Part shown: positions 10,754 through 19,269 of the stretch, piece by piece
Layout of the letters: each line of letters starts with the position of its first letter
How positions within the stretch are numbered: the stretch's first letter is position 1
Assembly (NCBI RefSeq): GCF_000364445.2
Contig: NZ_CP043538.1
Location: forward strand, 6,405,302-6,469,301
Source: Methylobacterium mesophilicum SR1.6/6
Lineage (GTDB): Bacteria > Pseudomonadota > Alphaproteobacteria > Rhizobiales > Beijerinckiaceae
Direction: 5' to 3'
DNA length: 64,000 nt
The notes under the pieces: model-generated
What the model saw: only the letters and a program-made list of their open reading frames with translations
Database searches by the model: none
Told to the model about the DNA's origin: nothing
Translations under genes and position numbers: made by a program

Positions 10754-11149
10754 TTCGCGCCGCGGCTAAACCGGTAGGGACGAGCCAAGCGACCGCCAAA
10801 TGGGGGATGTGGGCGGTCTCGGCGATGGGCGTGGGTGGCGTCGCCTTCCACGCCTACGGCGTCGCCCGGATGATGGGCAGGGCCGCGACGCCCGCGAGGG
10901 CGATGATTCGGGTCATGTCGGCTCTCTCTTGAGGATCGTCCGCCCCGCCGGCGGATGTGCCGCGGGGCGGACAGGCCGATATCCGCGGCGGTCGAACCGG
11001 CCCTGAACCGCCGCGTTCAGCCCCGGTTAAAGCCGGGCCCGCGCTCCGGACAGACCGGCCGCGCGGCACGGGAGGCTCGCGGGAGGCGCCCGCCTTTCGA
11101 CAGGTCCGCCGGCATCGTGTAGAGGGAGCGCCTTCCCTCGGAGGACCCT
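10754..11149. other. Intergenic region between rRNA fragment and thrC
   Basis: No substantial gene is seen in these 396 bases. On the minus strand a 20-codon open frame at 10854-10916 begins MTRIIALAGVAALP behind an AGAGAG ribosome-binding sequence and looks like the start of a signal peptide, but it stops at once. It may be the remnant of a small exported protein cut by the same event that left the rRNA fragment. The thrC promoter should lie in the right half; I see no clear -35/-10 pair. Confidence 0.35.
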
Positions 11150-12562
11150 GTGCTCCACGTCTCGACTCGCGGCGAGGCCGCGCCGCTCTCGTTCTCGGAT
11201 GCGCTCCTGGCGGGCCTCGCCCGCGACGGCGGGCTCTACGTGCCGCAGACCTGGCCGCAGATCGGCCGCCCGGAGATCGCCGCCCTGGCGGGCCGGCCCT
11301 ACGCGGAGGCCGCCAAGCGGGTGCTGCGCCCGCTGATCGACGGTGACATCGCCGGCCCCGACCTCGACCGGATGATCGAGGCCGCCTACGCGACGTTCCG
11401 CCACCCGGCGGTCTGCCCGCTGACCCAGCTCGACGACAACCTGTTCCTGCTGGAGCTCTTCCACGGGCCGACGCTCGCCTTCAAGGACGTGGCGATGCAG
11501 CTGCTCGGGCGGCTGATGGACCACGTGCTGGCCGCGCGCGGCGCCCGCGCCACCATCGTGGGCGCGACCTCGGGCGACACCGGCTCGGCGGCGGTCGAGG
11601 CCTTCGGCGGGCTCGAACGCGTCGACGTGTTCATCCTCTACCCGCACGGGCGGGTCTCGGAGGTGCAGCGGCGGCAGATGACCTCGGTGCCGGCGCAGAA
11701 CGTCCACGCGCTGGCCGTCGACGGCACGTTCGACGATTGCCAGAACCTCGTCAAAGCCCTGTTCCAGCACGCCGACTTCGCCGATTCCGTGCGCCTGTCG
11801 GGGGTCAACTCGATCAACTGGGCCCGGGTGGCGGCGCAGGCCGTGTACTACTTCACCAGCGCGGTGGCGCTGGGCTCGCCGCACCGGCCGGTCTCCTTCG
11901 CGGTGCCGACCGGAAATTTCGGCGACGTGCTCGCCGGCTGGGTCGCCAAGCAGATGGGCCTGCCGGTCGGGCGGCTGATGATCGGCACCAACGCCAACGA
12001 CATCCTGGTGCGCACCCTGGAGCACGGCGCCTACGCGCTGCGCGGCGTGGTGCCCACCACCTCACCCTCCATGGACATCCAGATTTCTTCGAACTTCGAG
12101 CGGCTGCTGTTCGAGGCGCTGGGGCGCGACGCCTCCGCCCTGTCGCGGCTGATGGCCGGGCTGAAGCAGTCCGGCGGGTTCTCGCTGAGCCCCGAGGTTC
12201 TCGCCACGGTCCGCTCCGAATTCGACGCCGTCGCGGTGCCGGAGCCCGACGTGATGGAAGAGATCGCCCTGACCCAGGCCGCCACCGGCGTGGTGCTCGA
12301 TCCCCACAGCGCCATCGGCGTGCGGGCCGGGCGGCGGCTCCTGGAGCAGGATCCGGCGACCCCCGTGGTGGCGCTCGGCACCGCGCATCCCGCAAAATTC
12401 CCGGACGCGGTCGCCAAGGCCACGGGCGGCCTGCGCCCGCCCCTGCCCCCGCACCTCGCCGACCTGATGGACCGGCCGGAGCGCCTGACCCGGGTGGGGA
12501 ACGACCAGGCCGCCGTGGAAAAGCTCATCCGCGAGCGCGCCCGCATCACGAGGGGCGCGTGA
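11150..12562 (+). CDS. thrC: Threonine synthase
   Basis: A 470-residue PLP enzyme of the long (class II, bacterial/fungal) threonine synthase type, converting O-phospho-L-homoserine to L-threonine in the cytoplasm. Visible features are the N-terminal STRGEAAPLSFSDALLAGLARDGGLYVP, the PLP lysine Lys112 in FHGPTLAFKDVAMQ, GATSGDTGSAAVEAF, and PTGNFGDVLAGWVAK. The start is GTG at 11150 behind GGAGGA, which gives the usual family N-terminus. An M16 peptidase gene follows after 7 bases; the thrC-M16 order is common in Rhizobiales. Confidence 0.97.
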   Translation: MLHVSTRGEAAPLSFSDALLAGLARDGGLYVPQTWPQIGRPEIAALAGRPYAEAAKRVLRPLIDGDIAGPDLDRMIEAAYATFRHPAVCPLTQLDDNLFLLELFHGPTLAFKDVAMQLLGRLMDHVLAARGARATIVGATSGDTGSAAVEAFGGLERVDVFILYPHGRVSEVQRRQMTSVPAQNVHALAVDGTFDDCQNLVKALFQHADFADSVRLSGVNSINWARVAAQAVYYFTSAVALGSPHRPVSFAVPTGNFGDVLAGWVAKQMGLPVGRLMIGTNANDILVRTLEHGAYALRGVVPTTSPSMDIQISSNFERLLFEALGRDASALSRLMAGLKQSGGFSLSPEVLATVRSEFDAVAVPEPDVMEEIALTQAATGVVLDPHSAIGVRAGRRLLEQDPATPVVALGTAHPAKFPDAVAKATGGLRPPLPPHLADLMDRPERLTRVGNDQAAVEKLIRERARITRGA

Positions 12563-12569
12563 GCCGGCG

Positions 12570-13865
12570 ATGAACCAGCATTTCTCCACGCACGCCGCCT
12601 CGCCGTCGCTGCGGACCACGCGGCTCGACAACGGCGTCACGGTGGTGACCGAGCCGATGCCGGGCGTCGCCACCGCGAGCCTCGGCGTCTGGGTCGGGGC
12701 GGGCTCGCGCAACGAGCGGGCCGACGAGGCGGGGCTGTCCCACCTCATCGAGCACATGGCGTTCAAGGGCACCCGCACCCGGTCGGCGCAGAAGATCGCG
12801 GAGGAGATCGAGAATGTCGGCGGCGAGATCAACGCCGCGACCTCCACGGAGGGGACGAGCTACACCGCCCGGGTGCTCGGCGAGGATGCCGGCCTCGCCC
12901 TCGACGTGATCGGCGACATCCTGACCGATTCGGTGTTCGACGCGGGCGAGCTCGCCCGGGAGAAGGGCGTGATCCTGCAGGAATACGCCGCCGTCGAGGA
13001 CACCCCCGACGACGTGGTCTACGACGCCTTCACGGAGGCCGCCTTCCCGGACCAGCCGGTCGGCCGGCCGATCCTCGGGCGGCCCGAGACGATCCGGAGC
13101 TTCGACGAGGCCGGGATCCGCGCCTACCTCGACCGGGAATACACGCCGGACCGGATCGTGGTGGCCGGCGCCGGGGCCGTGACCCACGAGGCGATCGTGG
13201 CGGCGGCCGAGCGCCATTTCGGGGGCCGGCCCGCCAGATCCGCCCCCGAGGCCGTGCCGGGCGTCTACGGCGGCGGCGAGCGGCGGATGCCGCGCAAGCT
13301 CGAGCAGGCCAACGTGGTGATCGGCCTGCCGGGCCTCTCCTTCCGGGACGAGGGCTACTACGCGCTGCACATGTTCGCGCAGGTGCTGGGCGGCGGCCTG
13401 ACCTCCCGGCTCTGGCAGGAGGTGCGCGAGACCCGCGGCCTCGCCTACGAGATCCAGGCCTTCCACTGGCCGTTCTCCGATTGCGGGCTGTTCGGCATCG
13501 GCGCCGGCACCGCCGGGGCGGACCTGCCCGAGCTCGTCGACGTGACGCTGGCGGCCACCGCCCGGGCGGCCCGCGACCTCGACGCCACCGAGATCGCCCG
13601 CGCCAAGGCGCAGCTCAAGGTGTCGCTGCTCTCGGCGCTGGAGACCCCGGGCGGCCGCATCGAGCGCAACGCGCGCCAGATCCTGGCCTGGGGCCGGGTG
13701 ATTCCCGCCGGGGAGGTGATCGACAAGGTGGATGCCGTCACGGTCGAGGACGTGCGGACGGCCGCCGCCGCGATGCTGCGGGGCACGCCGACGCTGGCGG
13801 CGATCGGGCCGATCCGCAAGCTGCCCGCCCTCGACCGGATCGCGGGCGCGCTCCGGGGGGCGTGA
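12570..13865 (+). CDS. M16-family zinc metallopeptidase (processing-peptidase-like)
   Basis: A 431-residue insulinase/pitrilysin-family peptidase resembling the beta subunit of mitochondrial processing peptidase. The inverted zinc motif HLIEH is at residues 58-62 (His58, Glu61, His62) with the distal Glu138 in VILQEYAAVEDTPDD. The protein contains the active N-terminal M16 domain and the inactive C-terminal M16 domain with GGGLTSRLWQEVRE. All catalytic residues are present. No signal peptide is visible, so it is probably cytoplasmic. It follows thrC by 7 bases and is probably cotranscribed. Substrates of this bacterial group are poorly known. Confidence 0.93.
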   Translation: MNQHFSTHAASPSLRTTRLDNGVTVVTEPMPGVATASLGVWVGAGSRNERADEAGLSHLIEHMAFKGTRTRSAQKIAEEIENVGGEINAATSTEGTSYTARVLGEDAGLALDVIGDILTDSVFDAGELAREKGVILQEYAAVEDTPDDVVYDAFTEAAFPDQPVGRPILGRPETIRSFDEAGIRAYLDREYTPDRIVVAGAGAVTHEAIVAAAERHFGGRPARSAPEAVPGVYGGGERRMPRKLEQANVVIGLPGLSFRDEGYYALHMFAQVLGGGLTSRLWQEVRETRGLAYEIQAFHWPFSDCGLFGIGAGTAGADLPELVDVTLAATARAARDLDATEIARAKAQLKVSLLSALETPGGRIERNARQILAWGRVIPAGEVIDKVDAVTVEDVRTAAAAMLRGTPTLAAIGPIRKLPALDRIAGALRGA

Positions 13866-14262
13866 GGCCTGCCGGATCCCTCGATCTCCAACGCGCCGCA
13901 CAACGCGACGAAGATCCAACCCATCTCCCTCAGCCTGAGGTGCCGAAGCGAAGCGAAGGCCTCGAAGGAGCCCTCCAGAAGGCGCTGTGATCCCTGGAAG
14001 GCTCCTTCGAGGCGGCTTCGCCGCACCTCAGGATGAGGGTGCGGGTTGGGGACTCGGAGCCGAACAGGCTCTGAGTGGCTCCTGATCATGCCCCGGAATC
14101 CCCTTCCCCGCCTCACCCAACTTGATTTGGCCGCAAAGGGGCGCGATCCGCGCTCTGTGGACCGCGCCCAGGGATCTTGCCCCAGGTTAGGCCCGCGCCT
14201 ATCGATCGAGGCCGCCCGGGCGGCTGACGCCGCTTCTCGCACGGCCGGACACCCAGACACCC
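13866..14262. repeat. Intergenic region with long palindromic repeat
   Basis: The 397 bases contain no gene. Bases 13928-13978 and 13994-14039 form imperfect inverted arms about 45-50 bases long: CCTGAGGTGC followed by AAGCGAAG and CTCGAAGGAG on the left, mirrored by CTCCTTCGAG, GGCTTCGCC and GCACCTCAGG on the right. Elements with CCTCAGGATGAGG-type ends are dispersed intergenic repeats in many Rhizobiales. The transcript would fold into a long hairpin between the M16 gene and the GGDEF/EAL gene. The remaining bases up to 14262 hold the start region of the next gene; nothing else is recognised. Confidence 0.7.
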
Positions 14263-17145
14263 TTGCGCATCCTCGCCCTCCTCCTGACCCTGGTTGGCGG
14301 TCTCGTCGGTGCCCTCGCGCTCAGCGGGCCCGCCCGGGCCGTGGAGGCGGTGCGCGTCACCCTCGACGCCCCGGTGATCGACCTGACCTCGGCGATCGAG
14401 CGCTACCGCTCGGACGGCGACCTGATCCAGATCTCCACGGCGCCCGGCAAGGACGGGATCGTCCGCCGCATCGTCGTGAAGGCCCGCGATGCCGGCGCCC
14501 GGCCCGACTGGATCGTGTTCGCGCTCACCAACGACACCGACGAGCAGATCGACCGCATCCTCGTCGCCCCGCATTTCCGGCTGGTCGACTCCGGGGTGAT
14601 CTGGCCCGATCTCGGCGGCTCGCGGATCGCCGCCATCACGGCGAGCCAGGGCATCCGCCCGGAGCGGGACGAGAACCCCGAGGCCGACCAGTTCACCATC
14701 ACGCTCGATCCCGGCACCACCGTCACGTACGTCGCCGAATTGCGCGGCGCCAACATCCCCCAGCTCCACCTCTGGGATCAGGACGCCTACCGCCGGAAGG
14801 CCGCCGGCCTGACCCTCTACAAGGGCATCATCATCGGCATCAGCGGGCTGCTGGCGCTGTTCCTGACCATCGTGTTCGTGGTCAAGGGCGCGATCATCTT
14901 CCCCGCCGCCGCCGCGCTGGCGTGGTCGGTGCTGGCCTATGCCTGCATCGATTTCGGCTTCCTGCAGCGGGTCTTCCCGGTCACCGAACTCGCCGAGCGG
15001 GTCTACCGGGCCTCCGCCGAGGCGGTGCTCGGGGCGACGCTGCTGGTCTTCCTGTTCGCCTATCTCAACCTCGCCCGCTGGCACGTGCGCTACAGCCACG
15101 TGGCGTTCTTCTGGCTCGCTTTCCTGGCCGGCCTCGTCGGGCTCGCGGTGTTCGACCCGCCGGTGGCGGCGGGGGTGGCGCGCATCTCCATCGCGGCGGT
15201 CGCCGGCATCGGGCTGCTGCTGATCCTCTACCTCGCCGCCCATAACGGCTACGACCGGGCGATCCTGCTGGTGCCGACCTGGCTGCTGCTCGTGGTCTGG
15301 GTGACGGCGGCGGGCTTCGCGGTCACCGGCCAGATCGGCAGCGACCTCGTGCAGCCGGCGCTGATCGGCGGCCTCGTGCTGATCGTGATGCTGATCGGCT
15401 TCACGGTGCTCCAGCACGCCTTCGCGGGCGGCGGGCTGAGCCACGCCCTGGTCTCCGACACGGAGCGCCGGGCGCTGGCGCTGACCGGCGCGGGCGACGT
15501 GGTGTTCGACTGGGACGTGCCCGCCGACCGGGTCTTCGTCGGCCCGGAGATCGAGGCCCAGCTCGGCCTCGCCCGCGGCACCCTGGAGGGGCCGGCAACC
15601 AACTGGCTCGGCGCGCTCCACCCCTTCGACGTGGAGCGCTACTCGGCCGCCCTCGACACGGTGATCGAGGAGCGACGCGGCCGCATCGTCCACGATTTCC
15701 GCCTGCGCTCGGAGGCCGGCACGTTCTTCTGGTACCGGCTGAAGGCGCGGCCGGTGATCGGCGCCGACGGCGAGGTGATCCGGGTGGTCGGCACCATCGC
15801 GGACGTGACCGAGATCAAGACCGCCGAGGAGCGCCTGCTCCACGACGCCGTGCACGACAGCCTCACCGGCCTGCCGAACCGCGAATTGTTCGGCGACCGC
15901 CTCGACGCGGCCCTCGCCTTCGCCGGCCAGGACCAGCGCCTCAAGCCCACCGTGATCGTGCTCGACGTCGACCGGTTCAAGGGCATCAACGACGCGATCG
16001 GCCTCTCGGCGGGCGACTCGATCCTGCTGACCCTGTCGCGCCGCCTCGGCCGCCTGCTGCGGCCGCAGGACACGCTGGCCCGGGTGGCGGGCGACGAGTT
16101 CGCGGTGATCCTGCTCTCCGAGCGCGACCCCGACCGGATCCTGGCCTTCGCCGAGATGATCCGCCGGGCGATCGCCACGCCGATCACCTACGCGGACCGC
16201 GAGATCTTCCTGACCGTCTCGATCGGGCTCGCGCTCTACGAGGCCGGCGCCAGCCTGAAGCGCGACGAGGTGTTCAAGAGCGCCGAGATCGCCATGATCC
16301 AGGCCAAGCGCAACGGCGGCGACCGGATCGAGGTGTTCCGCGCCCACATGCGCACCGACCGCTCGGACCGGCTGATGCTCGAGAGCGACCTGCGCAAGGC
16401 GATCGAGCGCAACGAGCTGAAGGTGCTGTTCCTGCCGGTGGTGCGTCTCGAGGACCGCACCGTGGCGGGGTTCGAGACCGTGCTGCGCTGGGACCACCCG
16501 AAGCTCGGGCGCGTCCCCGCCTCGACCTTCCTGCCGCTCGCCGAGGAGAGCGGCTTCATCGTCAATCTCGGCATCTTCGCCCTGGAGCGCACCGCCCTGG
16601 AACTCGCCGCCTGGCAGCGCTCCCTGGAGGTCGAGCCGCCGATCTTCGCGGCCTGCAACCTGTCCTCGCGCCAGCTCCTGCGCCACGACCTCCTGCACGA
16701 CGTGAAGACCGTGCTGGCCCGCTCCGGGGCCCTGCCCGGCTCGCTCAAGCTAGAATTCAGCGAGAGCCTCGTGATGGAGAACCCCGAATACGCCGCCCAG
16801 ATGCTGGCGCGGATCCACGACCTCGGGGCCGGCCTGTGCCTGTCGGATTTCGGCACCGGCTACTCGGCCCTCTCCTATCTCCAGCGCTTCCCGTTCGACA
16901 CGATCAAGGTCGACGCGACCTTCGTGCGCCAGATCGGCACCGGACAGACCGCGATCCTGCGCTCCATCGTGCGGATGGCGAGCGAACTGAATCTCGCCAT
17001 CGTGGCGGAGGGCTGCGAATCGGAGGCCGACGCCCAGGCGCTCGCCGGGCTCGGCTGCGAGTACGCCCTCGGCCCCGCCTTCGGCGAGCCCATGACCCTG
17101 CTGCAGGCCCGCCAGATCGTCGGCGCGGCGCCGGAGGCGGCCTGA
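14263..17145 (+). CDS. Membrane PAS-GGDEF-EAL protein with degenerate EAL
   Basis: A 960-residue cyclic-di-GMP signalling protein. It has a signal peptide (residues 1-26), a periplasmic sensing domain to about 180, seven to eight membrane helices (about 185-390, 7TMR-DISM-like), a PAS domain (about 405-525), GGDEF (about 530-690) and EAL (about 705-950). The GGDEF signature reads AGDEF (609-613) with an intact inhibitory I-site RPQD five residues before it, so cyclase activity is plausible. The EAL signature reads ETV (738-740) and the metal-binding DDFG reads SDFG (861-864), so phosphodiesterase activity is doubtful. The TTG start at 14263 gives a proper signal peptide. It is the only c-di-GMP protein in the window. 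The periplasmic ligand is unknown. Confidence 0.92.
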   Translation: MRILALLLTLVGGLVGALALSGPARAVEAVRVTLDAPVIDLTSAIERYRSDGDLIQISTAPGKDGIVRRIVVKARDAGARPDWIVFALTNDTDEQIDRILVAPHFRLVDSGVIWPDLGGSRIAAITASQGIRPERDENPEADQFTITLDPGTTVTYVAELRGANIPQLHLWDQDAYRRKAAGLTLYKGIIIGISGLLALFLTIVFVVKGAIIFPAAAALAWSVLAYACIDFGFLQRVFPVTELAERVYRASAEAVLGATLLVFLFAYLNLARWHVRYSHVAFFWLAFLAGLVGLAVFDPPVAAGVARISIAAVAGIGLLLILYLAAHNGYDRAILLVPTWLLLVVWVTAAGFAVTGQIGSDLVQPALIGGLVLIVMLIGFTVLQHAFAGGGLSHALVSDTERRALALTGAGDVVFDWDVPADRVFVGPEIEAQLGLARGTLEGPATNWLGALHPFDVERYSAALDTVIEERRGRIVHDFRLRSEAGTFFWYRLKARPVIGADGEVIRVVGTIADVTEIKTAEERLLHDAVHDSLTGLPNRELFGDRLDAALAFAGQDQRLKPTVIVLDVDRFKGINDAIGLSAGDSILLTLSRRLGRLLRPQDTLARVAGDEFAVILLSERDPDRILAFAEMIRRAIATPITYADREIFLTVSIGLALYEAGASLKRDEVFKSAEIAMIQAKRNGGDRIEVFRAHMRTDRSDRLMLESDLRKAIERNELKVLFLPVVRLEDRTVAGFETVLRWDHPKLGRVPASTFLPLAEESGFIVNLGIFALERTALELAAWQRSLEVEPPIFAACNLSSRQLLRHDLLHDVKTVLARSGALPGSLKLEFSESLVMENPEYAAQMLARIHDLGAGLCLSDFGTGYSALSYLQRFPFDTIKVDATFVRQIGTGQTAILRSIVRMASELNLAIVAEGCESEADAQALAGLGCEYALGPAFGEPMTLLQARQIVGAAPEAA

Positions 17146-17222
17146 TATTGATCTCGGTCAATTTTGCGCCGGCCAGCCACGTGTAATCAGCGAGGGACAG
17201 GTATCCTCCGGCCGGTGATGCG

Positions 17223-17636
17223 ATGACGCCCGAACAGATCAAGCGCGTGCAGGACAGTTTCGCGAAGGTGCGGCCGATCGCCGGGACGGCGGCGGACCTG
17301 TTCTACGGCCGCCTGTTCGAGATCGCCCCGCAGGTGCGCGGCCTCTTCCCGGACGACATGACCGAGCAGAAGCAGAAGCTGATGGCGATGCTGGGGCTCG
17401 CGGTGGCCAACCTGAACCATCCGGAGACGGTCGTGCCGGCGCTCCAGGATCTCGGGCGCAAGCACATCGCGTACGGCACGCGAGCAGCCCATTACGCGCC
17501 GGTGGGGGAGGCCCTGCTGTGGACCCTGGAGCAGGGGCTGGGCCCGGACTTCACCCTGGAGGTGCGGGAGGCCTGGGTCGCGACCTACGCGCTCGTCGCC
17601 GACGTGATGAAGCAGGCGGCCGCGGAGGCGGCCTGA
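17223..17636 (+). CDS. Single-domain globin
   Basis: A 137-residue haem protein of the flavohaemoglobin-like single-domain globin family (Vitreoscilla haemoglobin type). Signs are VQDSFAKVRPIAGTAADLFYGRLFEIAPQVRGLFP (helices A-C with the CD-region Phe) and the proximal histidine His81 in LGRKHIAYG. There is no FAD/NAD reductase domain, so NO dioxygenase activity would need a separate reductase. An FNR-like gene lies 500 bases downstream but is itself atypical. The globin probably binds O2 or NO in the cytoplasm. It begins 77 bases after the GGDEF/EAL gene on the same strand. Confidence 0.9.
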   Translation: MTPEQIKRVQDSFAKVRPIAGTAADLFYGRLFEIAPQVRGLFPDDMTEQKQKLMAMLGLAVANLNHPETVVPALQDLGRKHIAYGTRAAHYAPVGEALLWTLEQGLGPDFTLEVREAWVATYALVADVMKQAAAEAA

Positions 17637-17697
17637 GCGGGCGGCGTCACCGGTCGGCTTAAGCCCCCCTTAACCATGTCCGATCAAGCTCCTGTTG

Positions 17698-18099
17698 ATG
17701 GACGGGCGCTTCGCCCGCGACGGGGATGGTCGGATGGCCGAGGCGGCGAGGCGTAACCAGCAGGCAGGCAGCTCCGACCTCGTGCGCCGCCTGATGGCCC
17801 GGCCGGTCCGGCTGGAGCAGCAGGCCCGCACCCGCTTGCCCCCGATGGGCCGCGACCCGCGCCTTTCCGACATCGCCGGGGAGGACCACGCGGACGACCG
17901 GGACGAGGCCGAGGAGATCACCCGGCTCGAGACCGAACTCCACGTGGTGAAGGCGGTGCTCCGGGCCCAGCGTCAGGAGGTCGAGGCCCTGCGGGCGCAG
18001 CGCCAGCTCCTCACCGACTCCGCCCCGGACGACGATGTCCGCGCGACCCGGGAGCGCTGGGCGGCCCTCGTCGACACGCTCCTCGTCCGCGCCCGCTGA
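17698..18099 (+). CDS. Small coiled-coil hypothetical protein
   Basis: A 133-residue soluble protein, basic at the N-terminus (many Arg/Gln) and acidic in the middle. A heptad-like helix at residues 68-105 (ITRLETELHVVKAVLRAQRQ and what follows) predicts a coiled coil. I do not recognise a family. The ATG at 17698 is preferred over an overlapping TTG at 17695; an internal ATG at 17734 is also possible. It lies between the globin and the FNR-like gene on the same strand and could be cotranscribed with either. Confidence 0.6.
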   Translation: MDGRFARDGDGRMAEAARRNQQAGSSDLVRRLMARPVRLEQQARTRLPPMGRDPRLSDIAGEDHADDRDEAEEITRLETELHVVKAVLRAQRQEVEALRAQRQLLTDSAPDDDVRATRERWAALVDTLLVRAR

Positions 18100-18127
18100 T
18101 CCGCCGGCAGACATGCGGGGGCAGACC

Positions 18128-19051
18128 ATGGGTGCGCGCTGCTCGCTCGTCGTGAACGGCCGGTCGGTGCGCGTCTCGACCGGCGACACGCCGCTGGAGG
18201 CGGCGCTGGCCGAAGGCATGATCGCGCCGCTGCAGGCGCAGCCCGGCAACCTGCTCGCCGGCCAGGGGAGTGCCGCGGCCTCCGGCCGCCGCCACCCGGC
18301 CCGCCGGGCCCGGGCCGAGGCCCTCCGGCCGGCCCTCCCGGGCGCCCCGATCCAGGGCCAGGAGGAGGCGGCGCCGCCGCCCGTCGCGGTCCGGAAGGGC
18401 ACGGTCACGGAGATCCGCCGGCTCAGTCCCGGCATCGTCGAGGTCGTGGCGACCCTGACCCGACGTCCCACCGGAGAGCCGGGCCACCAGGCCCTCGTGA
18501 CCTTCGCGGGGCTGCCCACGATGACCCTGTGCCCGACCCTGCGGGTCGACGGCGCGGCCGAGATCAACGAGGCGGTGTTCCACCTTGCCCGCGACCCCGA
18601 GGGCGACCCGCTCGACGCGCTTCGGCTCGACCAGCCGGTGCGGCTGAAGGGACCTGTCGGCCGGGGGCAGTACCGCGCCGGGGGCGGACGCCTCGTGCTG
18701 GTGGCGGCCGGGGCCGGCTTCGGGGCGATCTGGGCGATCGCCCGGGCGGCCCGCTATGTCGAGCCCGCCCGCGAGATGACGCTCGCGGTCGGGGCCCGCG
18801 ACGCCCTCGACCTCTACATGCGCGAGAGCCTGGACTGGCTGCGCCGCACCGGCGTCGCCCGGATCGTGCTCTGCGCCGACCGCGGCCGCCAGCGTCCGCC
18901 GGACGTGCGCTCCGGCCCCCTGAGCGCCCATCTGCCGAGCCTGCGCGCCACCGACGTCGTCCACGTGGCCGGCGATCTCTCGACGGTCGGCGCCGTGCAG
19001 GTGCTCGCCGCCACGGTGGGCGCCCGCTGCTACCCGATCCTGCTCGATTAG
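18128..19051 (+). CDS. FNR-like oxidoreductase with degenerate ferredoxin domain
   Basis: A 307-residue protein built like a bacterial 2Fe-2S ferredoxin-reductase: an N-terminal ferredoxin-like start (CSLVVNGRSVRVSTGDTPLEAAL), a linker, a beta-barrel (VTEIRRLSPGIVEVVATL) and a nucleotide-binding half with GPVGRGQYR and LVAAGAGFGAIWAIARAA. The CxxxxCxxC cluster motif of the ferredoxin domain is absent and is replaced by an Arg/Ala-rich stretch. The FAD motif RxYS is also not recognisable (TLCPTLR in its place). It may be a degenerate or repurposed reductase that still binds NAD(P). An in-frame ATG at 18113 is an alternative start; 18128 has the better upstream G-rich sequence. The nearby globin suggests, but does not prove, a shared role. 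Confidence 0.7.
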   Translation: MGARCSLVVNGRSVRVSTGDTPLEAALAEGMIAPLQAQPGNLLAGQGSAAASGRRHPARRARAEALRPALPGAPIQGQEEAAPPPVAVRKGTVTEIRRLSPGIVEVVATLTRRPTGEPGHQALVTFAGLPTMTLCPTLRVDGAAEINEAVFHLARDPEGDPLDALRLDQPVRLKGPVGRGQYRAGGGRLVLVAAGAGFGAIWAIARAARYVEPAREMTLAVGARDALDLYMRESLDWLRRTGVARIVLCADRGRQRPPDVRSGPLSAHLPSLRATDVVHVAGDLSTVGAVQVLAATVGARCYPILLD

Positions 19052-19269
19052 AGCGCTCTCCGCGCCCGATGGCAGCGCGATCGGGTACGGTCCCGGGAAT
19101 CGCCGGAACGGCCGCCGCCGGCTTTCGGCGCGAGGCTCGACCGTTGCCGCCTCGCCGCCTTCCTCGACGCCTTCCTCGACGCCTTCCGCCTCGACGCCGT
19201 GGCACTCCGCTGATACCCGCGCCGGGATGGCCGCCGCGCGACGCCGACCCAGAGCCGATCCGAGTCCCG

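Noticed and set aside
14113..16698. An 861-codon open frame on the minus strand
   Set aside because: It is the high-GC mirror of the GGDEF/EAL gene; its sequence is a monotonous Arg/Gly/Ala/Asp/Glu mixture without motifs.
19150..19205. Three tandem TTCCTCGACGCC-like repeats before the SGNH gene
   Set aside because: Short, imperfect and of codon-like composition; too weak to call a regulatory or structural repeat.
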